Below, piece after piece: positions 43,076 to 55,600 of a DNA stretch of 64,000 nucleotides. The DNA lies in assembly GCA_907165275.2 (NCBI GenBank), contig OU015651.1, positions 8,020,501 through 8,084,500 of the forward strand, in the 5' to 3' direction. This DNA comes from Zygaena filipendulae. Lineage: Eukaryota; Arthropoda; Insecta; Lepidoptera; Zygaenidae. The notes under the pieces were generated by a model. The model did no database searches. It was not told where the DNA came from and worked only from the letters and a program-made list of their open reading frames with translations. The translations under genes and the position numbers were made by a program. The first letter of the stretch is position 1; each line of letters begins with the position of its first letter.

Positions 43076-43699
43076 GGGTACTTGCATGAAATTTATAACA
43101 ATTGTGTCAATATTTCAAAAATAGAGCCTCAGAAAAGCGTTATCGTGAAAGATTTACTAAAAAATTTCAATAGTTTCCAAAATATTCAACTTTTAATTTT
43201 GTGAAATGAAACGTTGCAACGAAACACCAATCACAGCCAAGCTTGACACATGACGTCACTTTTATTTTTTTAGGAAACATTTACCTCTTTCAGTGAAGGC
43301 AAAAGAAACTAAGTGCATACAGTCAACGCATATTTTCCATTTTCAGAAGTTTTTTACTTTAAAATGCATCGGTAACATGCATTTCGATTCTTTACTGGAA
43401 CTTTTGGAAGTAAATCGACACAGTTCAACCTTAATTTCGCTTTTGGATATTGAAGTTATCTGTCTGTCAGTGTCACATGACCCTGTCAATACGACAGTGA
43501 CATTTCTATCACAGATTAGATAAGGCGTAATTTTGAACTAGTGACGTCATTCCGCGTTTCGGCGGTAAGGTCTAAAGTAGGAACTTTGAAACGCTTTATT
43601 TAATTAATTTATGCATATATTTTTTTTCTTTTTCTTGCTTTGTTTAAGTAGGCCATATATCTTTAAAATAGACTGAAAAAAATATTCATGCAAGTACCC
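43076..43699. mobile_element. MITE family R3, copy B
   Basis: GGGTACTTGCATGAA and its inverse TTCATGCAAGTACCC mark the ends, with TA on each side (43074-43075, 43700-43701). It is about 95% similar to copy A over most of its length, which suggests recent spread. Confidence 0.78.
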
Positions 43700-43701
43700 T
43701 A

Positions 43702-45296
43702 TTTTAAACTAGTTACTTATAGTATGACAAAGGTCAAGCAAGCAGATTGGCAAAATTACAAACTATCTATCTAGAATAGAACTCAAGTAGGTACACTAAG
43801 AAACTAAGGTTAGTTTAATAAAATAAAATTTACATAACAGATCTAAGTAATTTTATTACTACATTAAATAAGCCATTTAATACTTTTTGAACAAACAAAT
43901 TTAATAATTTAATACAGGTAGGTACTCATTATACTTAAACTTTCCAAAAAATAATGTTAACATGTATTAACTAATATCAAGTAGTTGGGTAAGCTATTTT
44001 ATAAATACAAGTGAAATTACACAAAATTATGCTTATTTACAAAGAAAGTAACACTCGTGATTATTGCGCAGATACACGTCTCCATATAGATGGATGGCCA
44101 CCTTTATTATATAAAATCTAACTATTATACATAATATCACGTAATACAATATAATATTAATGCACCAAATCTCGCAAGAATTGCAACTGTTACATTGTTT
44201 AAAAATAAGAATTCGCCGTTTATTAGGACAAGCTCTCCACAAAAATCGTTAAGAAAATAAATAATGACTCCTAAATTATAATTACATAATCAAGTCATAA
44301 AAAACGGCGTGCCCCACTTCCTTCGATCTAAATATTCGTCTTTAGAGTATATTATATTCGAAAGTCTAACTACTCGATAGCCAACATAGTATTATCGATA
44401 TTAATAAATTCAATAAATAAAATAATGATTTCTATTTTATTTTTAGTACGTTTTACAAAATGTAGACATGATTATTAGAAATAATGAAAATATACACATT
44501 AAATAAGCGCATCGGCAGAATGGAATACTTCGATCACATTAAACATTTGAAATTATGACAATACCTACTCTAGAATTACATTTACTTACAAATTAGTTTT
44601 TTAATAAAATTTATCATATTAAATGTTTTTTTATGAACGACTTGCTAATTACATGTTTGTTTATAACTTTAATATATTATAGGACAGTACACTTAAACAT
44701 GAGGTTGAGCGCTGAGGCTACGAGCAAATAAAGTTTGATTGGTTTTAATTGCTCATCAGTTAATCTATGGTAATCACGTTTGAAAAGGTCGAAATTTCGT
44801 TTTAGGTATAGACTATAGAGTCCATAACAACAATAGTACCCTCAGAACAAGAGATAGTACCTAACAACGTGGACACACAACATGTTCACACATCATGGTT
44901 TGTCGAAAAAGTTTCTCTTATGCCAGTGCTACTTCATTTTGAATTTTGACAATGGGCATGGATATAAAACTTTTTCACAAAGAAGACGTGATAAAGTTTC
45001 GGAACCACTCGCTTATGTGGTGTAGAGATGTATTCTCTTTTTTCGTTACTTGATTTACCAATAACGTTTCCGTAGACCACCACGTGAATATAGGGTTTAC
45101 AGACTTGAAATTAGAGTAGATAACGCAAATTCATAAAAGCTTAAAGCGCGTCAGATTTTATATACTTACCTACGATGATCCGAAATTCCTCCATTCATTC
45201 GGCTAAAGTAATTTTAATTTGAGTTTGAATCGAAACAATAAGCGTTATCTGCTCTCACCGGTGTCTAATAGGAAGAATGTTGACTCAATGGTCTAA
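43702..45296. other. AT-rich interval, no gene recognised
   Basis: The interval has no consistent coding frame. The open frame at 44033-44242 (-) shows no familiar motif. A 13-bp CTCAGA micro-insertion lies at 44841. Confidence 0.4.
44841..44853. mobile_element. 13-bp micro-insertion with 8-bp target duplication
   Basis: CTCAGAACAAGAG is bracketed by ATAGTACC at 44833-44840 and 44854-44861, identical on both sides. It is the shortest of the CTCAGA series. It could be an excision footprint of a longer element. Confidence 0.5.
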
Positions 45297-46301
45297 GATC
45301 CCGCTATACAACGACCTTCACCGAGATGCTTATTTAATGAGACGTATTTTTTATGTTATTAAATATGCCAATAAATATATCCTATATGGGTTGCCTAACA
45401 AATTTCAGTCCAGAGTATTTTTAATTAATAATTTAAAAAAAAAAATTTTTTAAACATTGCACCGGTGTGATTATTAAATAAATTTGATACCAATCGAAAG
45501 TTTGAAGCCCTTAGAATATGCAAACGTTAGGTTGCCTATTTTTTTCCGGTCACAACCACGGGTTGCCAGGTGTAAACAGGTAAATCTATACCTACTAGCA
45601 TTTTGCAACGGTCTGATTATTGAATCAAACTTAGATAAAATGAAAGATTATTTCATAAGGAACACGGTGGTATAGGGTTGCCTGCGAAAAATCAGTCCCG
45701 AATTACGGTTGTCGAATTTTAAATAATAAAATATCGCTGCGAGTGAATGTGTGTGAGAGAGAGGTCCCAGACCAACCATCCCATGCGGTAGAAAAGGACG
45801 CAGCGTAGCAGCTGTTTAAAGTCCGCCCATTTAAAGAAGGAGAGTGCGCATTCACTCGCAGCGATATTTTATTATTTAAAATTCGACAACCGTAATTCGG
45901 GACTGATTTTTCGCAGGCAACCCTATACCACCGTGTTCCTTATGAAATAATCTTTCATTTTATCTAAGTTTGATTCAATAATCGGACCGTTGCAAAATGC
46001 TAGTAGGTATAGATTTACCTGTTTACACCTGGCAACCCGTGGTTGTGACCGGAAAAAAATAGGCAACCTAACGTTTGCATATTCTAAGGGCTTCAAACTT
46101 TCGATTGGTATCAAATTTATTTAATAATCACACCGGTGCAATGTTTAAAAAATTTTTTTTTTTTAATTATTAATTAAAAATACTCTGGACTGAAATTTGT
46201 TAGGCAACCCATATAGGATATATTTATTGGCATATTTAATAACATAAAAAATACGTCTCATTAAATAAGCATCTCGGTGAAGGTCGTTGTATAGCGGGAT
46301 C
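45297..46301. repeat. Long inverted repeat, 453-bp arms, 99-bp spacer
   Basis: The arms 45297-45749 and 45849-46301 are mirror images about position 45799 with no indels and very few mismatches. The same 63-codon frame therefore appears once on each strand (45484-45675 and 46114-45923) with one residue changed. Outer ends read GATCCCGCTATACAACGACC. No target duplication or transposase was found. It may be a fold-back transposon or a hairpin-forming locus. Confidence 0.88.
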
Positions 46302-46612
46302 CTATACTACAAAGTTTCTTTGAAACCGAGCAAGTAGCTCAACCACACTATCAAAAGCAGGAGTGTATTGACATACTAAAAACCCAAGATACATGACTGT
46401 AATGATGCAAAAATAAGTGTTGAAATTGAGCGCTCATTTCGATTAGTACGATGCGTTTAATAAAGAAGCTTTATGTCGTATATACGCAACATCGAATTTG
46501 CGTTTTGTAATATTCAGCCTTCTTTTCGTCCGGCGTCACTTTCATATGCAATGAATTTTCCATCTTAGGTTTTAAAATATCAATAAAGGGAGTGTTGTTA
46601 ATACTGTTTGGT

Positions 46613-49600
46613 TTACTGTTCCATGACTGTCTTGGGTATGTCGAACTGTACCTCGACGCCCGCCTTCTTGGCGAGCGCGACGATCTCGCTGAGCTGCACC
46701 ACGAGCTGCGCCGCCTCGTCGAGGTCGTCGCGCGGCACGATGCGCAGCCCCGACTCCGCCACCAGCTTGCGCGCCTCTTGCACCTTAGTGCCCTGCGCAC
46801 ACGCACACACATACACACCATACTAAGGCTGCGTTCGGAAAATGCAACTTTTAAGAGATACCTATCTCTTTTTAACCGACTTCCAAAAAGGAGGAGGTTC
46901 TATGTTCGGCTGTATGTATGTTTTTTTTATACAATACCTACATATACAGTGTGATCTCTTGGTTTCGGTGAAAAAATGTCTTGTAATATCGCACCTTTAG
47001 ACTTAAAGCAACCTAACTCAAAATTCCTGTACCTTTTTGATATTGATATAAATTGACTTAAAAAAAAAAAACTATAAAACCATGTGCTGAAAAAGATCCT
47101 GGAATTATCTATCTATACTAATATTATAAAGAGCTAAAGTTTGTGAGTTTGTGACGTAGGGGGGTAATCTCTGGATCTACTGAACCGATTTTGAAAATTC
47201 TTTCAATAGGAAGCTACGGTAGTCCTGAGTGACATAGGGTACTTTTTATGCCGAAATTCCCACGGAAACTCCGAAATTGCCGCGGGTGAAACCGCGGGGG
47301 ACAGCTAGTGAGTAGTGACTGACAACCTATAAATCAGCGCCAACTCCAGCTTCGGCACTCGCCGCGCTCTACGACAAGCGCACACGCCGCACGTGCGCGG
47401 GCAACGCGGGCGCGTGCGTCTATGGTAGCAGTGGGGAATTAAATTGGAGGGGCTATTTATGTAACTTTTATTTCTATCATAATTCAATTACAATCAAAAA
47501 CATGGCGGTTTTGGGAATACAATATGCACTTTTTGACACTTACAGCAATCAACCAAAATAAAGATAATAATGTACTTCAAAAGTTGAAGCTGTCTAAACA
47601 TGATTAATTAATCACAAAATCGCTATTTTTCTTATTGAAACTGAAATATGAATGCAACAAAAGTTACATATCAATTGCCCTGCGGTTCACTTGCATGGAG
47701 TGTCGCATGTGTCGCACACAAATACCTAGTGCTTTTAGACAAATTTCAAGTGTTTCGCTTTCCACTCACACTAATGTAACGTCTAGACAAACTATGAGCA
47801 TTGTAGCAGTCACGTGACATCTACAAGTCAATCACGTCTATCAAGCTAGAAAGGTCAAGTCGGCAGAATCAATTGTTTTTAGGTCAAAATTTAGTGCTCA
47901 TTTAGTGCTAATTTAGTGCTGAAAAAGTCAATCTTTCTGGCAGCGTCTAAGATTTCGTAAAAGTGTTTTTGTCTATAGGAGATGGCCTTATTACCTGTAC
48001 CAACTGACCGTATATTTTTATTAGATTGTTAGGCATATTACCTGCAGACGCACGATGACTGGCACTTGTATGTTGAGGTTCTTGGCGGCGTTAATGATAC
48101 CCTCGGCGATGACGTCACACCGCATTATGCCCCCAAATATGTTCACCATGATCGCGGACACGTTCGGGTCCGATAGGATGATCTTGAACGCTTCCTGGAA
48201 CACCGTTTAGGAAAAACTCCAAAAATCTTTTTTTTTGTATTCGCATGATCGCATTTTTTTATCTATTACTGATATTATAAAGAGGTTAAGTTTGTGGGTT
48301 TGTGATGTTGTAATCGTGTGTGAAATCGTGTCAATCCCCCATGTTAATCTCTTTGTATGGTAACAATACCCAATGTGAGGTGTAGGCGAGTGGTGGCTAT
48401 GAACGTGTCCAGCTGGGCCCTATTCACTATGACCCTAACACGTCGCTTAAAGATAACGCGCCAACGAAATTCTTTCCCTCGTGTTTCACATGTCTTATGA
48501 CATTATAGAATGTTAATTTCTAATATTTTGGCATCTGGAACGTTATTAACTACCTACGTTTTTGGTACGCGCATTATGGGTAAGGAATGTTTTTGGTCGT
48601 AGTGAATGGCCCAGATGTTCGTTATCTATCGAGTGTTTGTCGTACCGAGACGGCTTGCGCGGTGGCGCCGCCGCCCACGTCGAGGAAGTTGGCCGGGTCG
48701 CCGCCGTACAGCTTGATTATGTCCATGGTGGCCATCGCGAGCCCCGCGCCGTTCACCATGCACCCGATATTGCCTGCAACACGTTACCGCGAATACCATT
48801 TTATGATAGAATTTGTAAAATAATTATTAATGACAATCTCTTTTGTGAATTTATTTATATTTTGGCATAAAATTTAAATGTAAATTTTAAAAGAGAGAAT
48901 AAAACATCTATCTATCTATCTATCTATTGTCTGATATGTGGGGCCTTTAAAACAATTAATAGAAAAAAAGTCTATTTTAAAACTCTGCCCAAAAATAAAA
49001 TAAGGTGGCACCATGGTGGCATAGAATAATTTAAATAAAATTACCATCGAGCGCAATGTAGTTCAGTCCATATTTAGCAGCTTCGATTTCCTTAGAATCC
49101 TCCTGTGTGGTGTCTCTCAGGTCGAACAGCTCCTTCTGTCTGAACTCTGCGTTGTCATCGAATCTAAACTTGGCATCCAAGCAGAAAACTGCGACAAAGA
49201 GATACACACATCAAAGTGTCTAGGGATCAAGTACATTTTTTGGTATAAAAAGAAACCCAATAAATTTAAATCTAATCTAATCTTCTGGACTGGCCGCCTA
49301 ACTTATTTCCCATATCTTAAACAATTACTTATCCCCACATTTTGAATAAATTAAGAAAAATTTCATTTTTTGTAGGATGTGAGAAACTGAACTAATTCCA
49401 AGTCGACAATAAAATGGCAAAAAGGCAAAAACAGGGGCTTTTGAAACTTTTATTGTAATGAATAAACAAACTAAGTCTGTGTTCCACGACATTGACACGA
49501 ATCACACATCCGCAGCGACTTGGCATGCTTAAAATTAGTTCATTAAAATCACTCTGAGGAATGGCCACCCACGTTCTTCGTAACAAGTCAAAAAGTTGTT

Positions 49601-52600
49601 GTGGGGTATTTACGGCGTCCGTCCATACTCGACAGAGCTCTTCTTAGGAGTATATCCGATGCGTGCTCAATAGGATTTAAGTCTGGTGATTGAGCAGGCC
49701 ACGGCAGGACGTTGATATCAGCATTGGCAAGAGTGCGTGTTACGACTTCAGCAGTGTGTGGACGTGCTTTGTCGTGCATAAGTTGAAATGAATCACCCAA
49801 CTGGCTTCGCAAAGGGATGATTACGTCTGAAACAATCCTCGTCGCATAAATCTGAGCATTAAGGTTGCCCCTGATCCAAATGAGATCGGTTCTTCCACCG
49901 ATCCAAATACCGGCCCAAACTATAATTGTTCCCCCTCCAAATGGATGAACTTCCTGACAGAATTTCAATCGTTCTTGACGTCCAGGGTTTCTCCAAACTA
50001 ATGTACCTACGTGTTACATCCGGCGGCCTCATACCGAAACGAGATTCATCGGAAAAGCAAACACCAAGCCAGTCTTCTTCCTCCCAATTACTGTATTCGC
50101 GAGCCCATTGTAAACGGGCTCTACGATTGCGAGGCGCTATTGGTGGAACTCTAGAGGCCTTCGGGATCGCAGACCCATTTCTCGTAAACGATTACGTATG
50201 GTTTGATCGCTAATCAGTAAGCCTGAAGCGCTGTGGAGCCTCGTAGCTATCATCATGGCGCTCATAGATCGATTTCTTCGCGCTGTATTCTGGATATACC
50301 GGTCCTGTCTTCGAGTGGTGATACGAGTTCGAGCTCCATGTCGCTTGGCCACACTGCCCGTGATGCGATAGCGTGTCCATAGGCGGCTTATGACACTCAA
50401 CCTTGTCACAACAACAGCAGCAGTCATAGTGCGTTGTCTGGCGCCAGCTTTCAACCTTCCAACAGCTCTCAGCATCTCTTCTCAAGGCAAATGATGTCTT
50501 CGCTCCATACAGAGGCAATTTTTTTCAGTTACGATGCAGAAATTGTAATGTTTTTGTAAAAACGCCATCACACGCTTTTATACGAATTTTTAATGACAGT
50601 TATTTTTTTAATTTTAAACAAAATTTCAATAAAATTCTTTATTCAAAAGGTGAAATTCAATAAAAAGTTTCAATAAGGATCCAGAAAAGTTACAATAATA
50701 ATTCCGATTTGCGCCAATTCTCTAACTAATTCTCTAAAATGTACTTGATCCCTAGACACTTGATGTCTATTTATAATAATTTTAAATTTAAAGGAGGAAC
50801 TAATTGTCTTGTTCTACGATTCTATACAAGATGTGTAATAAATCCACTCTTACATTTTCCAGTTATGGCGTCCTCAGCATAGGGGTTCACCTCAATAAGC
50901 AGAGCATCTTTTTTCAAGAACAGATCATACATTTTCTTGATCATACCAGCTGCTTCGTCGGCAGTTTCTTGGAGGCCAATCTACGGCAAATACAAAAAAA
51001 TTTAGAAGTACTATAAAAATTTCATTTTTAACCGATAATGAAATCAAAAACTTTTGGACCAATTTCTGCGTTTTTATTCAGTAAGGAAAGATCTTGAATT
51101 AGTACCAAAAACTAGCTAGTCTATAATTTATATAAAACCTCTTCACACCTCTCTTCAACTTGGGTACCAGTCAAAATTGGGTAAAAGTAATAAATTGTTT
51201 TGTTAATCCGTCTATCAATCCGAATAAATTGGATTCCAATTAGGACTGTAATTTTTTTATCTAATTAATAACTGTTCACCCCTGCGGTTTCGGTATTCCC
51301 ACGGGAACTCTTTGTATTGGTTTGAAAGTATCCTGATTTTGTCTAATTGTTTTATCGTTTGATCCCAACACTTTAAAAACTCGTAACTTATTAATTTAAT
51401 CTACCAACTAGCTGTTCTCCACTGTTCCACCTGCATGAATCTTGGAATTCCCGCGGGAATTTAGTAACAAGCACGTCCGTCTATGTCCTTTCACAACGTA
51501 TATTATGCACTTCTACGATGATCGGCCGAGCAGTTAAGACGTAAAAGAGTAAAAATTCGCATTTATTATGATTCTTGAAGAATTGTGATGTTCGTTACTT
51601 TTTTGACAACGCGGCACACTTGGTCGTCAGTGATGCCTTGCATGATGTCGATTGGCTCGTACATGATGGCATCCGGGTTCTCCGCAGCTACATCCTCAAT
51701 GTTCACACCGCCTTGTGATGACGCTATTATGACTGGACCCTAATAAAAAAGAAACATCTTAAGACTTTGACCAGCCTACTACAATCAATAAACTTGTTAA
51801 GTATGTAATTTTGTATCATAGACTCAATCGAATTTTCTATTCCAATTAATTTTGGTGGTGGCGGTTTGCGCCTTGAAGTTTATAATTATTATTAGTCATG
51901 TCTCCTTGCCGTGAAATGATTGCGAGGTGATCGGCTTAATGTGAGTATGAAGAGAGATCCATGAGGGTGAAAATGTTCAGTTCAGTTTCGGTACTGTAGC
52001 ATGAAATAAAGATTCACATCACTCGCTTAGATATCATCAGGTGAGTTTATGAAAAAAATCTCTGATCAGTATGACGACCCGATTGGCGCAATTGTCACCA
52101 TGCCTGCCCGCTAATCAAGGGGTTCCGGGTTCGATTCCCGGTGGGGGTGGACTTTGTGTGATGAACACAGGGTTCCATTTTCCAGTCTGGGTGTGTTTAT
52201 ATATCTATAGTATAATATATAAGTAATTCTATGTAGTATATACCACGTTTGCTTGGTTTCCACGACACAAGCTAATAATAGCTTACTGTGGGATCAAGTA
52301 GATCTGTGTGTTGTGATGTGGATTATTATTATACAATAAAAAGAATGCGGCATTTCCTGCGTAAATTTCTGGATTCCCCGGGGATCCTATGTGTAAATCC
52401 AGATTATATCTGCTAAATTTTATCCACTCTATGCCGACTATATCGGTTAAATTTTATCCACTCCATTGGGGCGCGATTTTGGGCAAAAATCTTTACAAAC
52501 TTTCACATTTATTATGTTAGGAGTACGTACGTTGAAGCTGCGCTCCATCATAATGGCCACATAGAACTCTCGGCGCGGGAACTTCCGCTCGGTGACCATC

Positions 52601-55600
52601 ACCATGTTGCATATCCGACCGGCAGCGCCAGTTTGTTTCGTCACCAGGTACTGATTCAACATTTTACTAGCCAAGTCTCCAGCCAGCTCAGGTCTTAAAA
52701 ATATGTATACATATTATAAAACCGATATTAAAATAATAAGATTTGTGAACTTAAGTAATACTAGTAATTTGAGTTCAAACAACAGACTATAATAAAAATA
52801 ATAATGCTCGGACACACAGCACCTTGCTCAAACTAAGTAGTTTGGCATTAAAATAAGTTACTGTGCAAATTGTTCTTTCAGACTGTATATTTTACCAAAA
52901 TCTGTGATGTCAAGTCAGGATAAATTTTCTGAAAGCGTTTTTTTGTAGTAACAACTGTAAGGTCAGTAAGTTAGCTACGTTTACTGCTTCAAATGTTTAC
53001 TATTTCAACTTTTCGCAATATATGAGACTATTTATGAAGGATGATGTTTGTGTAGTAAAAGACAAAAAAACAATCTGAAACTGTAATAGAATCAGTAGTG
53101 CTGATTTATAGAGAAACTAGCTGTTACCCGCAGTAATTTCGGAGTTCCCGCGGGAATTTAGGGATAAAATGTAGGTACCCTATGTCCTTCTCTGTATCCC
53201 TGACAACATGTATATGAAAAATTTCATGATGATCGGTTGGGCCGTTAGGGCATATTAGTAAGGATTTGTCGGCATGAGGGTAGTTTCGTTATCAATAACG
53301 TTTCCCGTCGACGTATAGCGGTCGTAATTCGTTCGTTCCCCCGCTCAGTCCACTGCCCGACTCGTCTTTGTTAGAACTTTATATAAAAAATGTGGGTATG
53401 CGTAAGCGGCACTGCTCCGTGTTCCCTATGGATATCTGGTATGCTGTATTATCTATAAATATGTTGGTGCAAATGCTTATAATGGTTTCTTGTTCATTCT
53501 ATAGCTCTCACGGGAATTCCGGGATAAAAGTACCCTATGTCACTCAGAATCACATTACCTTCCTATAAGTGAAAGAATTTTTAAAATCGGTTCAGTAGAT
53601 CTAAGAGATTATAAAGTCACGAACTCCGGAGTTCACGCGGGAATCCCGGGATAAAAATTATGTACCCTATATCACTCTAGATCACTGCAGCTCCCTAAAA
53701 GTGAAAGAATTTTCAAAATCGCTACAGTAGGTCCAGAGATTACCTCCTACAACCTCACAAACTCACAATCTCCAGAGTTCCCGCGGGAATTCCAGAATAA
53801 AAAGTACTCTAGGTCACTCAAGACCACTGTAGCTTCTTATACGTAAAATAATTTTTAAAATCAGTTCAGTAGATCCAGAGATTACTCACTACAATCTCAC
53901 AAACTCACGAACTCACAAACTCCGAATTTCCTACGGGAATTCCGGAATAAAAAGTACCCTATGACACTCAGGATCACCAGACCATTTAAAACCAGATTAT
54001 TGCAGATGTTATATAGGTTTGGTCTTACTCAAGCAATATCAGCTAGGTAATAAATAATAACCAAATTAAAAGGACTATTATTTTCTCATTTATACAATTG
54101 TACCCAAGTTAAGCTAATATTACTCACATAATACTATCATTGGTTGCATAATTTGATGTCAAACTAAGCATAAATAATAAAATTAGATTAAAACTTTTTT
54201 TTCTCCTTTTTCAACCCGATTCTCCTTTTTCCAAGGTCCTTTTTCATATTAAAACTATTTATAATTTTATTATTTCTTTGATTTTATCACTAAGGTAGGT
54301 AATAGCTAACTTACGTATCTACCATCCGAACACCACCCTTTAGGCCACTCTTAAAAGCACCTCTACCACGACCACCAGCAAGTACCTTTAACATGTCATC
54401 AAAAGATTTAAATTGATTTGTAAATTCATGGAATGTGTGTACAGTAAAATATGTAATAAAAGGCACCAATGTAATATAACTGTATTTACAGTGAAATTTC
54501 TATAAATAAATAACTAAATAAAATATTATGTCATTATTACCTGTGCTTTAAGTACTATATCTTTGGTGTTTAATTCGGCGGCAAATTTAACTGCTTCATC
54601 TTTAGTCTTAGCCACATTGAAGCGTGGCACTGGTATGCCATGGTCACGCAGCAAGGTGTAGCTCACATACTCGTGGACATTCAAGTTGCGAACTTGCTGT
54701 GTGTTGGTTGCTGTGACTCCTAGTAACTGTACAATTATTTAATTAAGAAAATAATTATATTATGTAGTTGAAGTTGACCTCTTAACAGTTTTACCCATGT
54801 TAATTTCGGAATTCCCTTAGGAACTCTCTTACTCATGAATAAGTATGATAATGTGTTTGACTTTCTTTGACAAAATTGGAGTGTCCATGAACATACTTTG
54901 AATCATGAATCAACTTTTTTAATCCGATTTTTATTGTTTGATTAAATGAGGGATCTTAATGCATTAAAAAGACTGAGCTATGGACTTGAATAAAGATTGT
55001 GCTTAATCTTAACATCTTATATTTTAAGAGATTTTTTTGTCTGCTTGTTTGTTTGTAGTGGAATAAATCAAAAACTATTTAACTGATTTAAAAAATTATG
55101 TCACTTATATAATCATTTTATCAGAAATTTTATAAAAAAATACAGATTTCTAAGAAAATTGCAATACTACCTACCCAAGTCAAGGTATCAAAAATTTACC
55201 TGTAAAAGATATTTGGTGTGTGTTGCGAAAACTAAAATATTGTACTATATATTATACTATGTTACTCATCATTATTAAAAGTTAAGATACTTATTATGAT
55301 AGTACAAGATTAAGGACAAGGTATGAAAATGCTTTTTCATTACTCATGCTCGGAAAGTAGGTCTGAAGTTGCCTGAGAAGCGGGTTGAAAGTAGCCCTTT
55401 TCAGCCCTAGGGAGAATCGCTTTCAACTGACAACTGTCAAATTATTAAAAAAAAACTAGGTCTATTTTCACATTTCTATTGAACCATGTTTCAACTTTCT
55501 ATACAGCCAGCGCGATGTAAAATTGAAATAACTTAAAGTTTAAGTAGGTATTAATTAAAATAAAATTCACTCACTTTTTCTTAAGCTAATTCCTATTTAT

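Noticed and set aside
45484..46114. 63-codon frame on each strand
   Set aside because: It is mirrored by the long inverted repeat, not two genes. There is no recognisable domain.
52073..52150. tRNA gene candidate
   Set aside because: A and B boxes are present, but the acceptor stem does not close and the text continues into a SINE body found elsewhere.
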